Part shown: in pieces, positions 1 through 6,622 of the stretch | Layout of the letters: each line of letters starts with the position of its first letter | Numbering within the stretch: position 1 is the stretch's first letter | Assembly: GCA_003535955.1 (NCBI GenBank) | Contig: DPZM01000030.1 | Span: forward strand, 1-12,057 | Length of the DNA stretch: 12,057 nucleotides | Source: Lachnospiraceae bacterium | GTDB lineage: Bacteria > Bacillota > Clostridia > Lachnospirales > Lachnospiraceae | Direction: 5' to 3' | Program-made: the position numbers and the translations under genes | Notes under the pieces: generated by a model | Database searches by the model: none | Seen by the model: only the letters and a program-made list of their open reading frames with translations | Told to the model about the DNA's origin: nothing

Positions 1-603
1 GGTACAGCCCATGCCATAGGATATGCCAATGAGTCGGGAATCCCCTTTGCAAGACCCTTCATCAAGTATACGCCTACCTGGCCGCGTTCCTTTATGCCTA
101 CAGACCAGAGTCAACGTAATCTCATAGCAAAAATGAAGCTTATCCCGGTCGACAAGCTTATCCGCGGGAAGTCACTGCTTCTTATCGATGATTCGATAGT
201 CCGGGGAACTCAGCTTCGCGAGACGACAGAATTCCTTTACAACAGCGGTGCCGGAGAAGTACATATACGTCCCGCCTGTCCACCCCTGCTTCACGGGTGC
301 AGGTTCCTTAACTTCTCAAGATCCAATTCCGAGTATGACCTCATTACCCGTAGGATAATAAGGGAGCGGGAGGGTGATAATGTATCGGATGAGATACTTG
401 CCGAATATGCTGATCCGGATTCCGATCTTTATAAGGAGATGATAGAAGAGATAAGGAAGCAGCTTAACTTTACATCCCTCCGTTTCCACCGTTTGGATGA
501 TATGGTACAATCGGTAGGTATTCCCAAGGAGAAGCTGTGTACCTATTGCTGGGACAGGCAGGGGGACTGCAGGAGCTGTTCTTCGTGTAACGGATGCAAG
601 TGA
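1..603 (+). CDS. purF: Amidophosphoribosyltransferase, C-terminal part (5' end outside window)
   Basis: The frame is open from base 1, so this is the last 200 codons of a gene whose start lies to the left. PurF makes 5-phosphoribosylamine from PRPP and glutamine, the first step of purine synthesis, in the cytoplasm. The visible part is the phosphoribosyltransferase domain. It has the PRPP-binding signature LLLIDDSIVRGTQLRET (bases about 178-231) and an upstream stretch, GYANESGIPFARPFIKY, that resembles Bacillus-type PurF. Bacillus PurF carries a 4Fe-4S cluster; the Cys in LHGCRF (about base 298) and the CTYC pair (538-549) are plausible matches to its ligands. The N-terminal glutaminase domain with catalytic Cys1 is not in view. 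The C-terminus continues past CTYC into four more Cys spaced CxxCxxCxxC. No clear terminator follows the TGA. Confidence 0.93.
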   Translation, partial: GTAHAIGYANESGIPFARPFIKYTPTWPRSFMPTDQSQRNLIAKMKLIPVDKLIRGKSLLLIDDSIVRGTQLRETTEFLYNSGAGEVHIRPACPPLLHGCRFLNFSRSNSEYDLITRRIIREREGDNVSDEILAEYADPDSDLYKEMIEEIRKQLNFTSLRFHRLDDMVQSVGIPKEKLCTYCWDRQGDCRSCSSCNGCK

Positions 604-739
604 TGGATAAAAATATTGATATATGATTTAATTGAGGGAATAATTTGAAATTCATAAATAATTATTGAAAAATATAATATATATTCAAGAAATATAAGTA
701 TAAAATGCGATACATGACGTAAATATTCTGAAAAATATG
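604..739. other. AT-rich spacer after purF
   Basis: This stretch is very rich in A and T and holds no convincing reading frame, no strong hairpin and no T-run terminator for purF. A weak AATAATT/AATTATT inverted repeat (about 641-664) is the only pairing seen. The A-tracts just before base 740 could act as an UP element for the promoter that follows; this is inference. Confidence 0.4.
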
Positions 740-768
740 TTGACATAACCATCATTATATGATAGTAT
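740..768 (+). promoter_or_regulatory. Sigma-A type promoter: TTGACA, 17-base spacer, TAGTAT
   Basis: A perfect -35 box TTGACA (740-745) stands 17 bases before TAGTAT (763-768), inside very AT-rich DNA. Transcription would start near base 775. The start lies about 370 bases before sigI, so the promoter either drives a separate RNA or a long sigI leader. Confidence 0.6.
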
Positions 769-991
769 TAAGTCAACAAAAAGATAAGGCTTCGGATTTA
801 TCAAGTCTAATGTGAACCGAATATGAAAATTGGAAAACTACCATCAAGGGTAAAGAAGGTCACAGTTAAACCTGACATAAGATAATGACGAAGATGTCTG
901 AATAGAGAAAAGAGGTATGTTCCATTGATAGTGAGTCATTAGAGGGCCACGGTGAGGAAAAGAAAACCGTGGCCTTCGCTCTGTTTTCCGG

Positions 992-1020
992 TGGAAATGC
1001 CTGATAGATTGTGCTAGAAT
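992..1020 (+). promoter_or_regulatory. Candidate sigI promoter: TGGAAA, 17-base spacer, extended -10 TGCTAGAAT
   Basis: TAGAAT (1015-1020) is preceded by TG and one base, the extended -10 form, with a four-of-six -35 match TGGAAA (992-997) 17 bases upstream. Transcription would start near 1027, inside the left arm of the terminator at 1021-1050. Such a transcript could not form the full stem and would read on into sigI. Confidence 0.4.
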
Positions 1021-1050
1021 AGTCATATCAAATTAGTTGTGACTTTTTTT
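1021..1050 (+). terminator. Rho-independent terminator or attenuator upstream of sigI
   Basis: AGTCATA (1021-1027) pairs with TGTGACT (1038-1044) in seven pairs including one G-U, with a 10-base loop, and a run of seven T (1044-1050) follows directly. The stem is AT-rich, so termination may be incomplete. The right arm could instead pair with bases 771-779 at the promoter-proximal end, which would break the terminator, but most of that segment may lie upstream of the transcription start. Confidence 0.45.
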
Positions 1051-1094
1051 AAATAACAGTTCATTTCTAATTAATCGAGCCGATATATATTCTG

Positions 1095-1108
1095 ACTGTT
1101 AAAACAGT
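1095..1108. repeat. Perfect short inverted repeat ACTGTT-AA-AACAGT before sigI
   Basis: A 14-base dyad lies 36 bases before the sigI start codon, between the candidate promoter region and the ribosome binding site. It could be an operator for an unknown regulator or a small hairpin in the leader. A dyad this short can occur by chance. Confidence 0.3.
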
Positions 1109-1143
1109 GGGATCTGTCGTCGGGATTGATATGGAGAGGGAAC

Positions 1144-1830
1144 ATGAACAACAGAGTAGCAGTTGCCAAGGTTAGTGAATTCCAGCGCGAGAATCTTATA
1201 AGAGACATGGAGCAGCAGATATTAAGCATTGCCTCGAGGGTCTCGGGAAGGCGTATCACCACCAGTGACGATGAATGGTCCATAGCTCTTTGGGCGTTTA
1301 ACAGTTCGATTGATTCTTATATTGAAGGCAAGGGCGATTATCTTTCTTATGCAAGGAAGCGTATAAAGAGTGCACTTGATGAATACAGGGAGGGCGAAAA
1401 GATGCGCACACAGGTAGAAATCCCATTTGCTCCCGATATGCTGATCGGCGATGGCAGGAACCTGGTACTTGAGATGGTATCGAGGGAGACGGAGATCGAG
1501 GAGGTAAGATCGGCTGAGGAAGAAGTTGTAAGGGCTGAGATTGCAGAACTTGGAGGAGTACTCAAGGATTACGGATTCTCTTTCTTTGATATGGCAGGCC
1601 ATACGCCCAGGGGTGCGGCAAGGACTGAATGCAGCAAGATAATAACATATCTTAAGGCCAACAGGACTGTTCTTAATGCAGTAATAGATGAAGGTAAGGT
1701 TCCGGCGGGATTACTGAGTGCAAAAACAGGAGTAAGCCTTGGAACTATCAGTAAATATGATAAGTATATCTTGATGGCCGCAGTGGTTGCCGGTGGAGGT
1801 TTTCCGACAATCGCCGATTATATAAGATAA
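1144..1830 (+). CDS. sigI: RNA polymerase sigma factor SigI
   Basis: This 228-residue protein belongs to the SigI family of alternative sigma factors, known for heat-shock control in Bacillus and for polysaccharide sensing in cellulolytic Clostridia. The sigma region 2 core is visible at about residues 42-82 (DDEWSIALWAFNSSIDSY, then GDYLSYARKRIKSALDEY). The C-terminal SigI-specific helix-turn-helix domain runs from about residue 140 to the end, with the typical LLSAKTGVSLGTISKYDKYI segment. Bacillus SigI is about 251 residues. I chose the ATG at 1144 because GGAGAGGG (1133-1140) sits at the right distance; an in-frame TTG at 1126 lies upstream of that site and is unlikely to be used. The rsgI gene starts 36 bases downstream, the usual sigma/anti-sigma pairing. 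The gene's targets cannot be read from this window, and no classic SigI-type promoter (ACCCCC plus CGAA) was seen upstream. Confidence 0.9.
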   Translation: MNNRVAVAKVSEFQRENLIRDMEQQILSIASRVSGRRITTSDDEWSIALWAFNSSIDSYIEGKGDYLSYARKRIKSALDEYREGEKMRTQVEIPFAPDMLIGDGRNLVLEMVSRETEIEEVRSAEEEVVRAEIAELGGVLKDYGFSFFDMAGHTPRGAARTECSKIITYLKANRTVLNAVIDEGKVPAGLLSAKTGVSLGTISKYDKYILMAAVVAGGGFPTIADYIR

Positions 1831-1866
1831 GACCAAAAACACCAGACTTGAAAGGAAGGCCTTGAT

Positions 1867-3318
1867 ATGAAAGCGTTGGTTTTGGAAATACGCGAAGATA
1901 AGGCCGCTATACTGACATCCGAAGGGCAGATAATAAAGGTAGACAACAAGGAGTACAGGGTTGGACAGGAGATAACCTTTAAAGGGCCCAGGGAAAAGAT
2001 AGTGGATATGACAAGACATGTTAGGAAATGGGGAACTGTGATCGCAGCTGCCCTGTTTCTGTTTGTTACTTTGAGCTTGAGCTATGTAACGCTTAAGCCA
2101 TATGGTGTTGTAAGCCTTGATGTTAATCCTTCCATTGAGTTTACCATCAACCGTTTTGACCGTGTGCTCAATGTCAGTGGTGTTAATGATGACGGCAAGG
2201 ATATACTTGCATGCCTTAATGAAGACCGGCTTCTTTACAAGAATATCGAGCAGGCCATTGACATCACTATTGAAACCCTGAGGGCGGAAGGCTATCTTAA
2301 GGAGGAGAAGGACAATTATGTGGTAGTGGCTGCCAATACAAGTAAGGAGAGTCACACGGACATGCTTGTTGGCAAGCTCGATCAGTCGATATCACAAAAG
2401 GATAATATAGAAACCATAGCGATGAAGGCATCGGATGATGAGCTCCTGGCGGCAAGGGAATTAGGCACCACTGCCGGTAAGATGATGATCGTTGATAAGC
2501 TTGATGGTTCTTCAAAAGAGAAGATAGACAAGAGTAATTGGGTCAACAAGAGCGTTGCATCAATAGTCAGGGAATGTGATAAGAATAACTCCGCTAACCT
2601 GGCTGCATCGGCAGAGGGCCTTAAGAATACACCCAAGCCGACCGAGACTCCTTCAAACGCATTAAAGGCAAAAGCAAATATTAACAGTGGAAATAATAAT
2701 GACACAGACGCTTACAGCGGTGAGAGCAGCAGAACGAATGACCCTGTTTCATCGCAGATAAACAGCAGATCACATAAGACACAGGCATCCTCGAAGGCAT
2801 CTGTGACAAATAAGGATAAAAAGGATGCTTCGGAATCTACCGCCAAGACATCTGTACCTCCGAGTGCTCCGATGGCAAATGACAGCAGTTCGGGAACGGA
2901 TGTAACAGCTGTGGGTACTTCTCAGGAACCGACACCGGCACCGACAACACCGGTACCGACGATGCCGGTACCTACAGATCCCGTGCCGACACCAGCGCCC
3001 ACGTCGGTTCCTACACCGGATCCTGCAACAGTAACACCGGCACCTACTGCAGCGCCGGTTGCGCCTGAAGCTCCGGCTGTTCCCGCAGTGCCCGAGACCC
3101 CGGGTGTCCAGCCTGAAACACCTTCGGAACCTGCACAGCCTTCGACGCCATCGCAGCCATCCGAACCATCTCAGCCGTCCGAACCGTCGCAGCCATCCGA
3201 ACCGTCATCGCCATCTTCACCGAGCGAGCCGGAAACAACGAGTCCTTCCGATAATGCTGCACCGGATCAGGTTCCGTCGACACAGCAGGAAATGCTTTCA
3301 CAGGATGATGGAGAATAG
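1867..3318 (+). CDS. rsgI: Anti-sigma factor RsgI, transmembrane, with long Pro/Ser/Thr tail
   Basis: RsgI holds SigI at the membrane and releases it on an outside signal. In this 483-residue protein, residues 1-50 form the cytoplasmic anti-sigma domain (MKALVLEIREDKAAILTSEG). A membrane segment spans about 55-75. Residues about 78-240 form the conserved outer domain with VVSLDVNPSIEF. The Asn87-Pro88 bond in that motif corresponds to the self-cleavage site reported for RsgI proteins. From about residue 256 the chain is low complexity: a Ser/Thr/Asn/Lys-rich part, then PTP/PVP repeats (about 355-400), then Pro-Glu-Ser repeats including three SQPSEP units. No carbohydrate-binding or enzyme domain sits at the tip, unlike the cellulosome-associated RsgI proteins. 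The ATG at 1867 has AAAGGAAGG about eight bases upstream. A strong terminator follows the gene. Confidence 0.9.
   Translation: MKALVLEIREDKAAILTSEGQIIKVDNKEYRVGQEITFKGPREKIVDMTRHVRKWGTVIAAALFLFVTLSLSYVTLKPYGVVSLDVNPSIEFTINRFDRVLNVSGVNDDGKDILACLNEDRLLYKNIEQAIDITIETLRAEGYLKEEKDNYVVVAANTSKESHTDMLVGKLDQSISQKDNIETIAMKASDDELLAARELGTTAGKMMIVDKLDGSSKEKIDKSNWVNKSVASIVRECDKNNSANLAASAEGLKNTPKPTETPSNALKAKANINSGNNNDTDAYSGESSRTNDPVSSQINSRSHKTQASSKASVTNKDKKDASESTAKTSVPPSAPMANDSSSGTDVTAVGTSQEPTPAPTTPVPTMPVPTDPVPTPAPTSVPTPDPATVTPAPTAAPVAPEAPAVPAVPETPGVQPETPSEPAQPSTPSQPSEPSQPSEPSQPSEPSSPSSPSEPETTSPSDNAAPDQVPSTQQEMLSQDDGE
3151..3204 (+). repeat. Three tandem 18-base units coding for SQPSEP
   Basis: The units are 3151-3168, 3169-3186 and 3187-3204. 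They are nearly the same at the DNA level, differing only at third positions. They lie within the rsgI tail, so copy number could vary by slippage or recombination without a frameshift. Confidence 0.85.
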
Positions 3319-3331
3319 AAAACGCTAAACT

Positions 3332-3360
3332 AAAAGGCCACGATTTTTCGTGGCCTTTTT
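3332..3360. terminator. Strong bidirectional terminator between rsgI and mscL
   Basis: A perfect 12-pair stem (AAAAGGCCACGA at 3332-3343 with its complement at 3348-3359) has a TTTT loop. T-runs sit on the 3' side of both strands because the stem starts with AAAA and ends with TTTT. It lies between convergent genes and can stop transcription of both. Confidence 0.9.
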
Positions 3361-3376
3361 GGTTTGGATATAACTT

Positions 3377-3793
3377 TTAAGAGTCAAGATCCGCTGTACA
3401 GCAGGGGCATTTTGTTGCCTTGATATTGATCTCAGACTGGCATTTGGGACAGATCTTTGTTGTCGGATCCGGCTCGGCATTCTTCTTCTTATTGAATTTG
3501 TTCATCGCCTTGATCACCGAGAAGATAACGAGAGCGATAAGAAGGAAGTTGATAATGGCTGTAATAAATGCGCCGTAATTGAAGGTGGCTGCTCCTTCAC
3601 CCGTACCTAAAGCGATCGAAAGGTTGGAGAAGTCGAATCCTCCGGTAAGGATTGATATGAGCGGCATAATAATGTCATCAACAAGTGATGTTACGATCGC
3701 TGTGAAGGCGCCTCCGATGATCACACCGACTGCCATATCCATTACGTTCCCTTTGCTGATGAATTCCTTGAATTCCTTGATAAAACTCTTCAT
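3377..3793 (-). CDS. mscL: Large-conductance mechanosensitive channel MscL with C-terminal zinc ribbon
   Basis: MscL opens under membrane tension and lets solutes out during osmotic down-shock. The 138-residue protein starts with the family's N-terminal helix (MKSFIKEFKEFISKGNVMDMAVGVIIG). TM1 spans about residues 18-46, the outer loop includes GGFDFSNL, and TM2 spans about 74-97 (GAFITAIINFLLIALVIF). After a basic stretch (NKFNKKK), the usual C-terminal helix bundle is replaced by a short zinc-ribbon-like module. It has CPKC at 115-118 and CPCC at 129-132. I chose the ATG at 3793 because GAGGTAGG lies just upstream of it; the ATG at 3814 would add seven residues but lies ahead of that site. 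It is a single gene, facing rsgI and sharing its terminator. Confidence 0.92.
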   Translation of the reverse strand: MKSFIKEFKEFISKGNVMDMAVGVIIGGAFTAIVTSLVDDIIMPLISILTGGFDFSNLSIALGTGEGAATFNYGAFITAIINFLLIALVIFSVIKAMNKFNKKKNAEPDPTTKICPKCQSEINIKATKCPCCTADLDS

Positions 3794-3842
3794 ATTCCTA
3801 CCTCTTTTCCACATTTATTCGCAATTCCTTGCGTTAAATAAA

Positions 3843-3872
3843 ATTGTAGCACAACACTTATATTTAATACAA
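3843..3872 (-). promoter_or_regulatory. Candidate mscL promoter: TTGTAT, 18-base spacer, extended -10 TACAAT
   Basis: On the minus strand, TTGTAT (3867-3872) precedes TACAAT (3843-3848) by 18 bases, and TGC stands directly before the -10 box, giving the extended form. Transcription would start near 3836, about 43 bases before the chosen mscL start. Confidence 0.5.
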
Positions 3873-3940
3873 GACATCTGTGAAATATACTTCGCATGAT
3901 ATCGTACAACTTCTCTTAAAAAACAGAACATCCATGAGCG

Positions 3941-3980
3941 GAGAGGAATAAGAAAAAATTCTACTTGTTGTAATCCTCTC
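3941..3980. repeat. Inverted repeat GAGAGGA/TCCTCTC overlapping the glnS promoter
   Basis: GAGAGGA (3941-3947) and its complement TCCTCTC (3974-3980) are separated by 26 bases that contain the proposed -35 box. The right arm lies in the promoter spacer. It is a possible operator; no regulator can be named from the sequence. Confidence 0.3.
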
Positions 3981-3993
3981 AGTGAATTATAAT
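3965..3993 (+). promoter_or_regulatory. Candidate promoter of the glnS operon: TTGTTG, 17-base spacer, TATAAT
   Basis: A perfect -10 box TATAAT (3988-3993) has the weak -35 match TTGTTG (3965-3970) 17 bases upstream. Transcription would start near 4000, about 28 bases before the glnS ATG. No T-box leader fits in this short space, so control of glnS by uncharged tRNA through a T-box is not supported. Confidence 0.5.
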
Positions 3994-4027
3994 AAACAGG
4001 AATATTCGTAAAGATAGGAGCAATAAG

Positions 4028-5731
4028 ATGTCTGAATTAGAGAAGGCAGTCCCGGAAGAGGCCGGGACAAATGAAGTCATATCAAGGAATTTTATAGAGA
4101 ATGAGATAGATAAGGACTTGGCCGAGGGGCATTATAATACGGTTCATACCAGGTTTCCGCCTGAGCCCAACGGCTATCTTCACATAGGTCATGCCAAGTC
4201 GATCCTTTTGAATTACGGACTCGCCAAGGAGTATGGCGGTAAGTTTAATTTAAGGTTTGACGACACCAACCCTACCAAAGAAAAAACCGAATTCGTAGAA
4301 TCAATAAAGGCAGATGTTGAATGGCTGGGAGCAAAGTTTGAGGACAGGCTTTTCTTCGCTTCGGATTATTTTGATCAGATGTATGAGGCTGCGGTAAAGC
4401 TTATTAAGAAGGGCAAGGCCTTTGTATGCGATCTAAGTGCCGATGAGATTAAGGAATACAGGGGAACATTTGAAACCCCGGGTAGGAACAGTCCCTACAG
4501 GGACCGCAGTATCGAGGAGAATCTTGAACTCTTCGAGAATATGAAGAACGGTAAGTATAAGGACGGGGAGAAGGTTCTCCGTGCCAAGATAGATATGGCA
4601 AGTCCCAACATAAACATGAGGGATCCGGTAATCTACCGTGTGGCTCATATGAGTCATCACAACACGGGCGATAAGTGGTGTGTATACCCCATGTATGATT
4701 TTGCCCACCCCATTGAGGACGCTATCGAGGGGATAACCCATTCGATATGTACACTCGAATTTGAGGACCACAGACCTCTTTATGACTGGGTAGTACGTGA
4801 ACTTGAATATGAATATCCGCCAAGGCAGATTGAGTTTGCCAAGCTTTATCTTACCAATGTGGTTACCGGCAAGAGGTATATCAAGAAGCTGGTTGAAGAG
4901 AATATAGTAGACGGCTGGGATGATCCCAGGCTTGTATCCATAGCTGCTCTTAGGAGAAGGGGCTTCACACCGGAGTCTATTAAGATGTTCGTGGACCTTT
5001 GCGGTGTAAGCAAGAGCAATTCAAGTGTTGACTACGCCATGCTTGAATACTGTATCCGGGAGGATTTAAAGTGCAAGAGGTCACGTATCATGGCTGCACT
5101 TGACCCGGTGAAGCTTATAATCGATAATTATCCCGATGACCGGGTGGAGTATTTTACGGTTGCCAATAACCTTGAGAATGAGGCACTTGGCAGCAGGCAG
5201 GTGGCTTTTTCGAAGGAACTATATATAGACAGGGAAGACTTTATGATCGAGCCCCCGAAGAAGTATTTCAGACTTTTCCCGGGAAATGAAGTCCGCCTCA
5301 TGAACGCTTATTTTGTCAAGTGTGTAAGCTATGAGACTGACGATGCAGGCAGGGTTAGAACGGTTCATTGTACGTATGATCCCGAAACCAAAAACGGTGA
5401 ATGTTCCACAAGGAAGGTCAAGGGTACCATTCACTGGGTGAGCGCCGCTCATGCCGTGAAGGCCGAAGTAAGGCTGTATGAGAACCTTATCGATGAAGAG
5501 AAAGGGGTATACAATGAGGACGGATCGCTCAATTTAAACCCCAACTCGCGCACGATCCTTAAGGAATGCTATATAGAAGACAATATTAAGGGAGCCAAAG
5601 CTTATGACAGCTTCCAGTTTGTAAGACAGGGTTATTTCTGCGTTGATGCTAAGGACAGTAAGGATGATGCCCTTGTATTTAACAGGATCGTTTCGCTTAA
5701 GAGCTCTTTTAAGCTGCCGCAGCAGAAATAG
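4028..5731 (+). CDS. glnS: Glutaminyl-tRNA synthetase
   Basis: GlnRS charges tRNA-Gln with glutamine and ATP in the cytoplasm. The 567-residue protein is close to the E. coli enzyme in length (about 554). Class I motifs are clear: PPEPNGYLHIGHA with HIGH at residues 52-55, RFDDTNP at about 76-82, and the GlnRS-type GWDDPRL...LRRRGFTPESI segment after residue 295. The C-terminal beta-barrel anticodon-binding domains follow (PVKLIIDNY onwards, to about 555). The KMSKS-equivalent site, VMSKR in E. coli GlnRS, reads VTGKR here (residues 279-283), so the lysine is kept but Met and Ser are changed. The ATG at 4028 has TAGGAG eight bases upstream. Many Gram-positive bacteria lack GlnRS and use the GatCAB route, so this gene may have been acquired in the lineage; that is inference. 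It is the first gene of the operon ending with cstA. Confidence 0.95.
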   Translation: MSELEKAVPEEAGTNEVISRNFIENEIDKDLAEGHYNTVHTRFPPEPNGYLHIGHAKSILLNYGLAKEYGGKFNLRFDDTNPTKEKTEFVESIKADVEWLGAKFEDRLFFASDYFDQMYEAAVKLIKKGKAFVCDLSADEIKEYRGTFETPGRNSPYRDRSIEENLELFENMKNGKYKDGEKVLRAKIDMASPNINMRDPVIYRVAHMSHHNTGDKWCVYPMYDFAHPIEDAIEGITHSICTLEFEDHRPLYDWVVRELEYEYPPRQIEFAKLYLTNVVTGKRYIKKLVEENIVDGWDDPRLVSIAALRRRGFTPESIKMFVDLCGVSKSNSSVDYAMLEYCIREDLKCKRSRIMAALDPVKLIIDNYPDDRVEYFTVANNLENEALGSRQVAFSKELYIDREDFMIEPPKKYFRLFPGNEVRLMNAYFVKCVSYETDDAGRVRTVHCTYDPETKNGECSTRKVKGTIHWVSAAHAVKAEVRLYENLIDEEKGVYNEDGSLNLNPNSRTILKECYIEDNIKGAKAYDSFQFVRQGYFCVDAKDSKDDALVFNRIVSLKSSFKLPQQK

Positions 5732-5748
5732 GATAAAGGAGATAAAAA

Positions 5749-6612
5749 ATGGCTAATATTCTATCGGGACTCGCCAATCTGGGACTTGCCGGGCTTGAGA
5801 ATGCCAATCTGTATGAAAAAGAGGAGAAGAAGCCTGTTGAGAAGCCCAAGGAAGAACCGGCTCCGCCCAAGGAACATAATGAGCTTGATTATGTATTCGG
5901 TAAGAGTCATTCATGTCCTGTTTGCTATAACGACTTTAAGGCCCCTACCGTAAGGCAGAGTAAGCTTCGCAGCAAGGGTGCCGACACAGACCTGCGTCCC
6001 AGGTTTGCGGGAGTAGATCCTCTTAAATATGACGTTATTGTATGTCCCAAATGCGGATATGCCGCATTGGGAAGGTTTTTCGATTTTATCACTCCCCCCC
6101 AGGCCAAGCTTGTCAAGGAAGGGATCAGCAGGACTTTCCGTACCATCTATAACCCCAAGGAAGTATATACATATGATGAAGCCTTTACCAATTATCAGCT
6201 TGCCCTTGGCAATGCAGTTGTCAAGAAGGGTAAGGCCAGTGAGAAGGCTTATCTGTGTCTTAAGATGGCTTGGCTCCTTCGCGGTAAGATGGAAGCGTGG
6301 GATTCGGGATATGAGCCCTATCAGGGTGATTCTTATTCCGAGGATGTTGAGGAATTGAGGCAGGACGAACTTGAACTTTTAAACAATGCGGTGGAAGGCT
6401 TCATGAATGCCAGACAGACAGAGACTTTTCCCATGTGCGGCATGGATGAGAGTACCCTTGATTACATAATAGCGGTATCGGCCATGAAGATCGAAAAATA
6501 TGATATAGTCAGCCAGATGCTCAATTCACTTCTGGCCAAGCCGGGCCTTAATTCAAGGATGAAGGATATGTGTATTGAACTTAAAGATAAACTGAAAGCT
6601 GTAGACAGATGA
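5749..6612 (+). CDS. DUF2225 family zinc-binding protein
   Basis: This 287-residue protein matches the DUF2225 family, whose function is unknown. A short N-terminal segment (1-20) leads to a Lys/Glu/Pro-rich linker (23-43). Two CxxC pairs follow, CPVC at 56-59 and CPKC at 99-102, and probably bind one zinc. Between them is the conserved RSKGADTDLRPRFAGVDPLKYDVIVCP stretch's pattern, with its Arg, Asp and Tyr positions. The rest (about 115-287) is mainly helical and looks like TPR-type repeats (YDEAFTNYQLALGNAV, AYLCLKMAWLLRGKME, ELLNNAVEGFMNA). AAAGGAG lies just upstream of the ATG. It begins 17 bases after glnS and is followed by the next gene after 10 bases, so it is co-transcribed with both. 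Confidence 0.85.
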   Translation: MANILSGLANLGLAGLENANLYEKEEKKPVEKPKEEPAPPKEHNELDYVFGKSHSCPVCYNDFKAPTVRQSKLRSKGADTDLRPRFAGVDPLKYDVIVCPKCGYAALGRFFDFITPPQAKLVKEGISRTFRTIYNPKEVYTYDEAFTNYQLALGNAVVKKGKASEKAYLCLKMAWLLRGKMEAWDSGYEPYQGDSYSEDVEELRQDELELLNNAVEGFMNARQTETFPMCGMDESTLDYIIAVSAMKIEKYDIVSQMLNSLLAKPGLNSRMKDMCIELKDKLKAVDR

Positions 6613-6622
6613 GGGGCGCCTG

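Larger units (their letters stand above)
775..1050 (+). ncRNA. Candidate structured RNA or long sigI leader, family not recognised
   Basis: This is a gene-free block between a good promoter and a hairpin plus T-run. Near its 5' end lies a hairpin with a cUUCGg tetraloop (783-790 with 795-802, one G-A mismatch). In the middle, GTGA(a)CC at 812-818 can pair with GGTCAC at 858-863, and GACAT (874-878) with ATGTC (894-898). The strongest element is a 12-pair stem, 942-953 with 966-977, whose core is GGCCACGGT/ACCGTGGCC. Its loop is the purine-rich GAGGAAAAGAAA, which resembles a Shine-Dalgarno sequence. A small TTTCC-GGT-GGAAA hairpin follows near 985-997. I looked for hallmarks of tmRNA, SRP RNA, RNase P and the common riboswitches and found none. 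It could be an independent small RNA of about 275 bases, or a leader that controls sigI by attenuation. The 5' end is inferred from the promoter only. Confidence 0.45.

Noticed and set aside
758..763. TATGAT as the -10 box for the TTGACA at 740
   Set aside because: The spacer would be only 12 bases; TAGTAT at 763-768 gives the normal 17.
604..1143. Known RNA classes in the gap: tmRNA, SRP RNA, RNase P, 6S, purine, PRPP or c-di-GMP riboswitch, T-box
   Set aside because: None of the expected core motifs was found by eye. A covariance search could still find a divergent member, especially of 6S-like RNA.
1050..1143. A SigI-type autoregulatory promoter (ACCCCC with CGAA) before sigI
   Set aside because: No run of C of that kind occurs on the plus strand before the gene; only ordinary sigma-A-like boxes were seen.
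1711..2355. Minus-strand open frame of 214 codons across the sigI-rsgI junction
   Set aside because: It is antisense to two well-recognised genes and has no promoter or ribosome binding site that I could see.
3151..3204. Short tandem repeats as a CRISPR array
   Set aside because: The units are directly adjacent with no spacers, in frame, and code for the SQPSEP tail of RsgI.
3059..3328. Long open frames on both strands over the rsgI tail
   Set aside because: They arise from low-complexity Pro/Ser/Glu coding DNA read in other frames, give Arg/His- or Ala/Val-rich nonsense, and lack ribosome binding sites.
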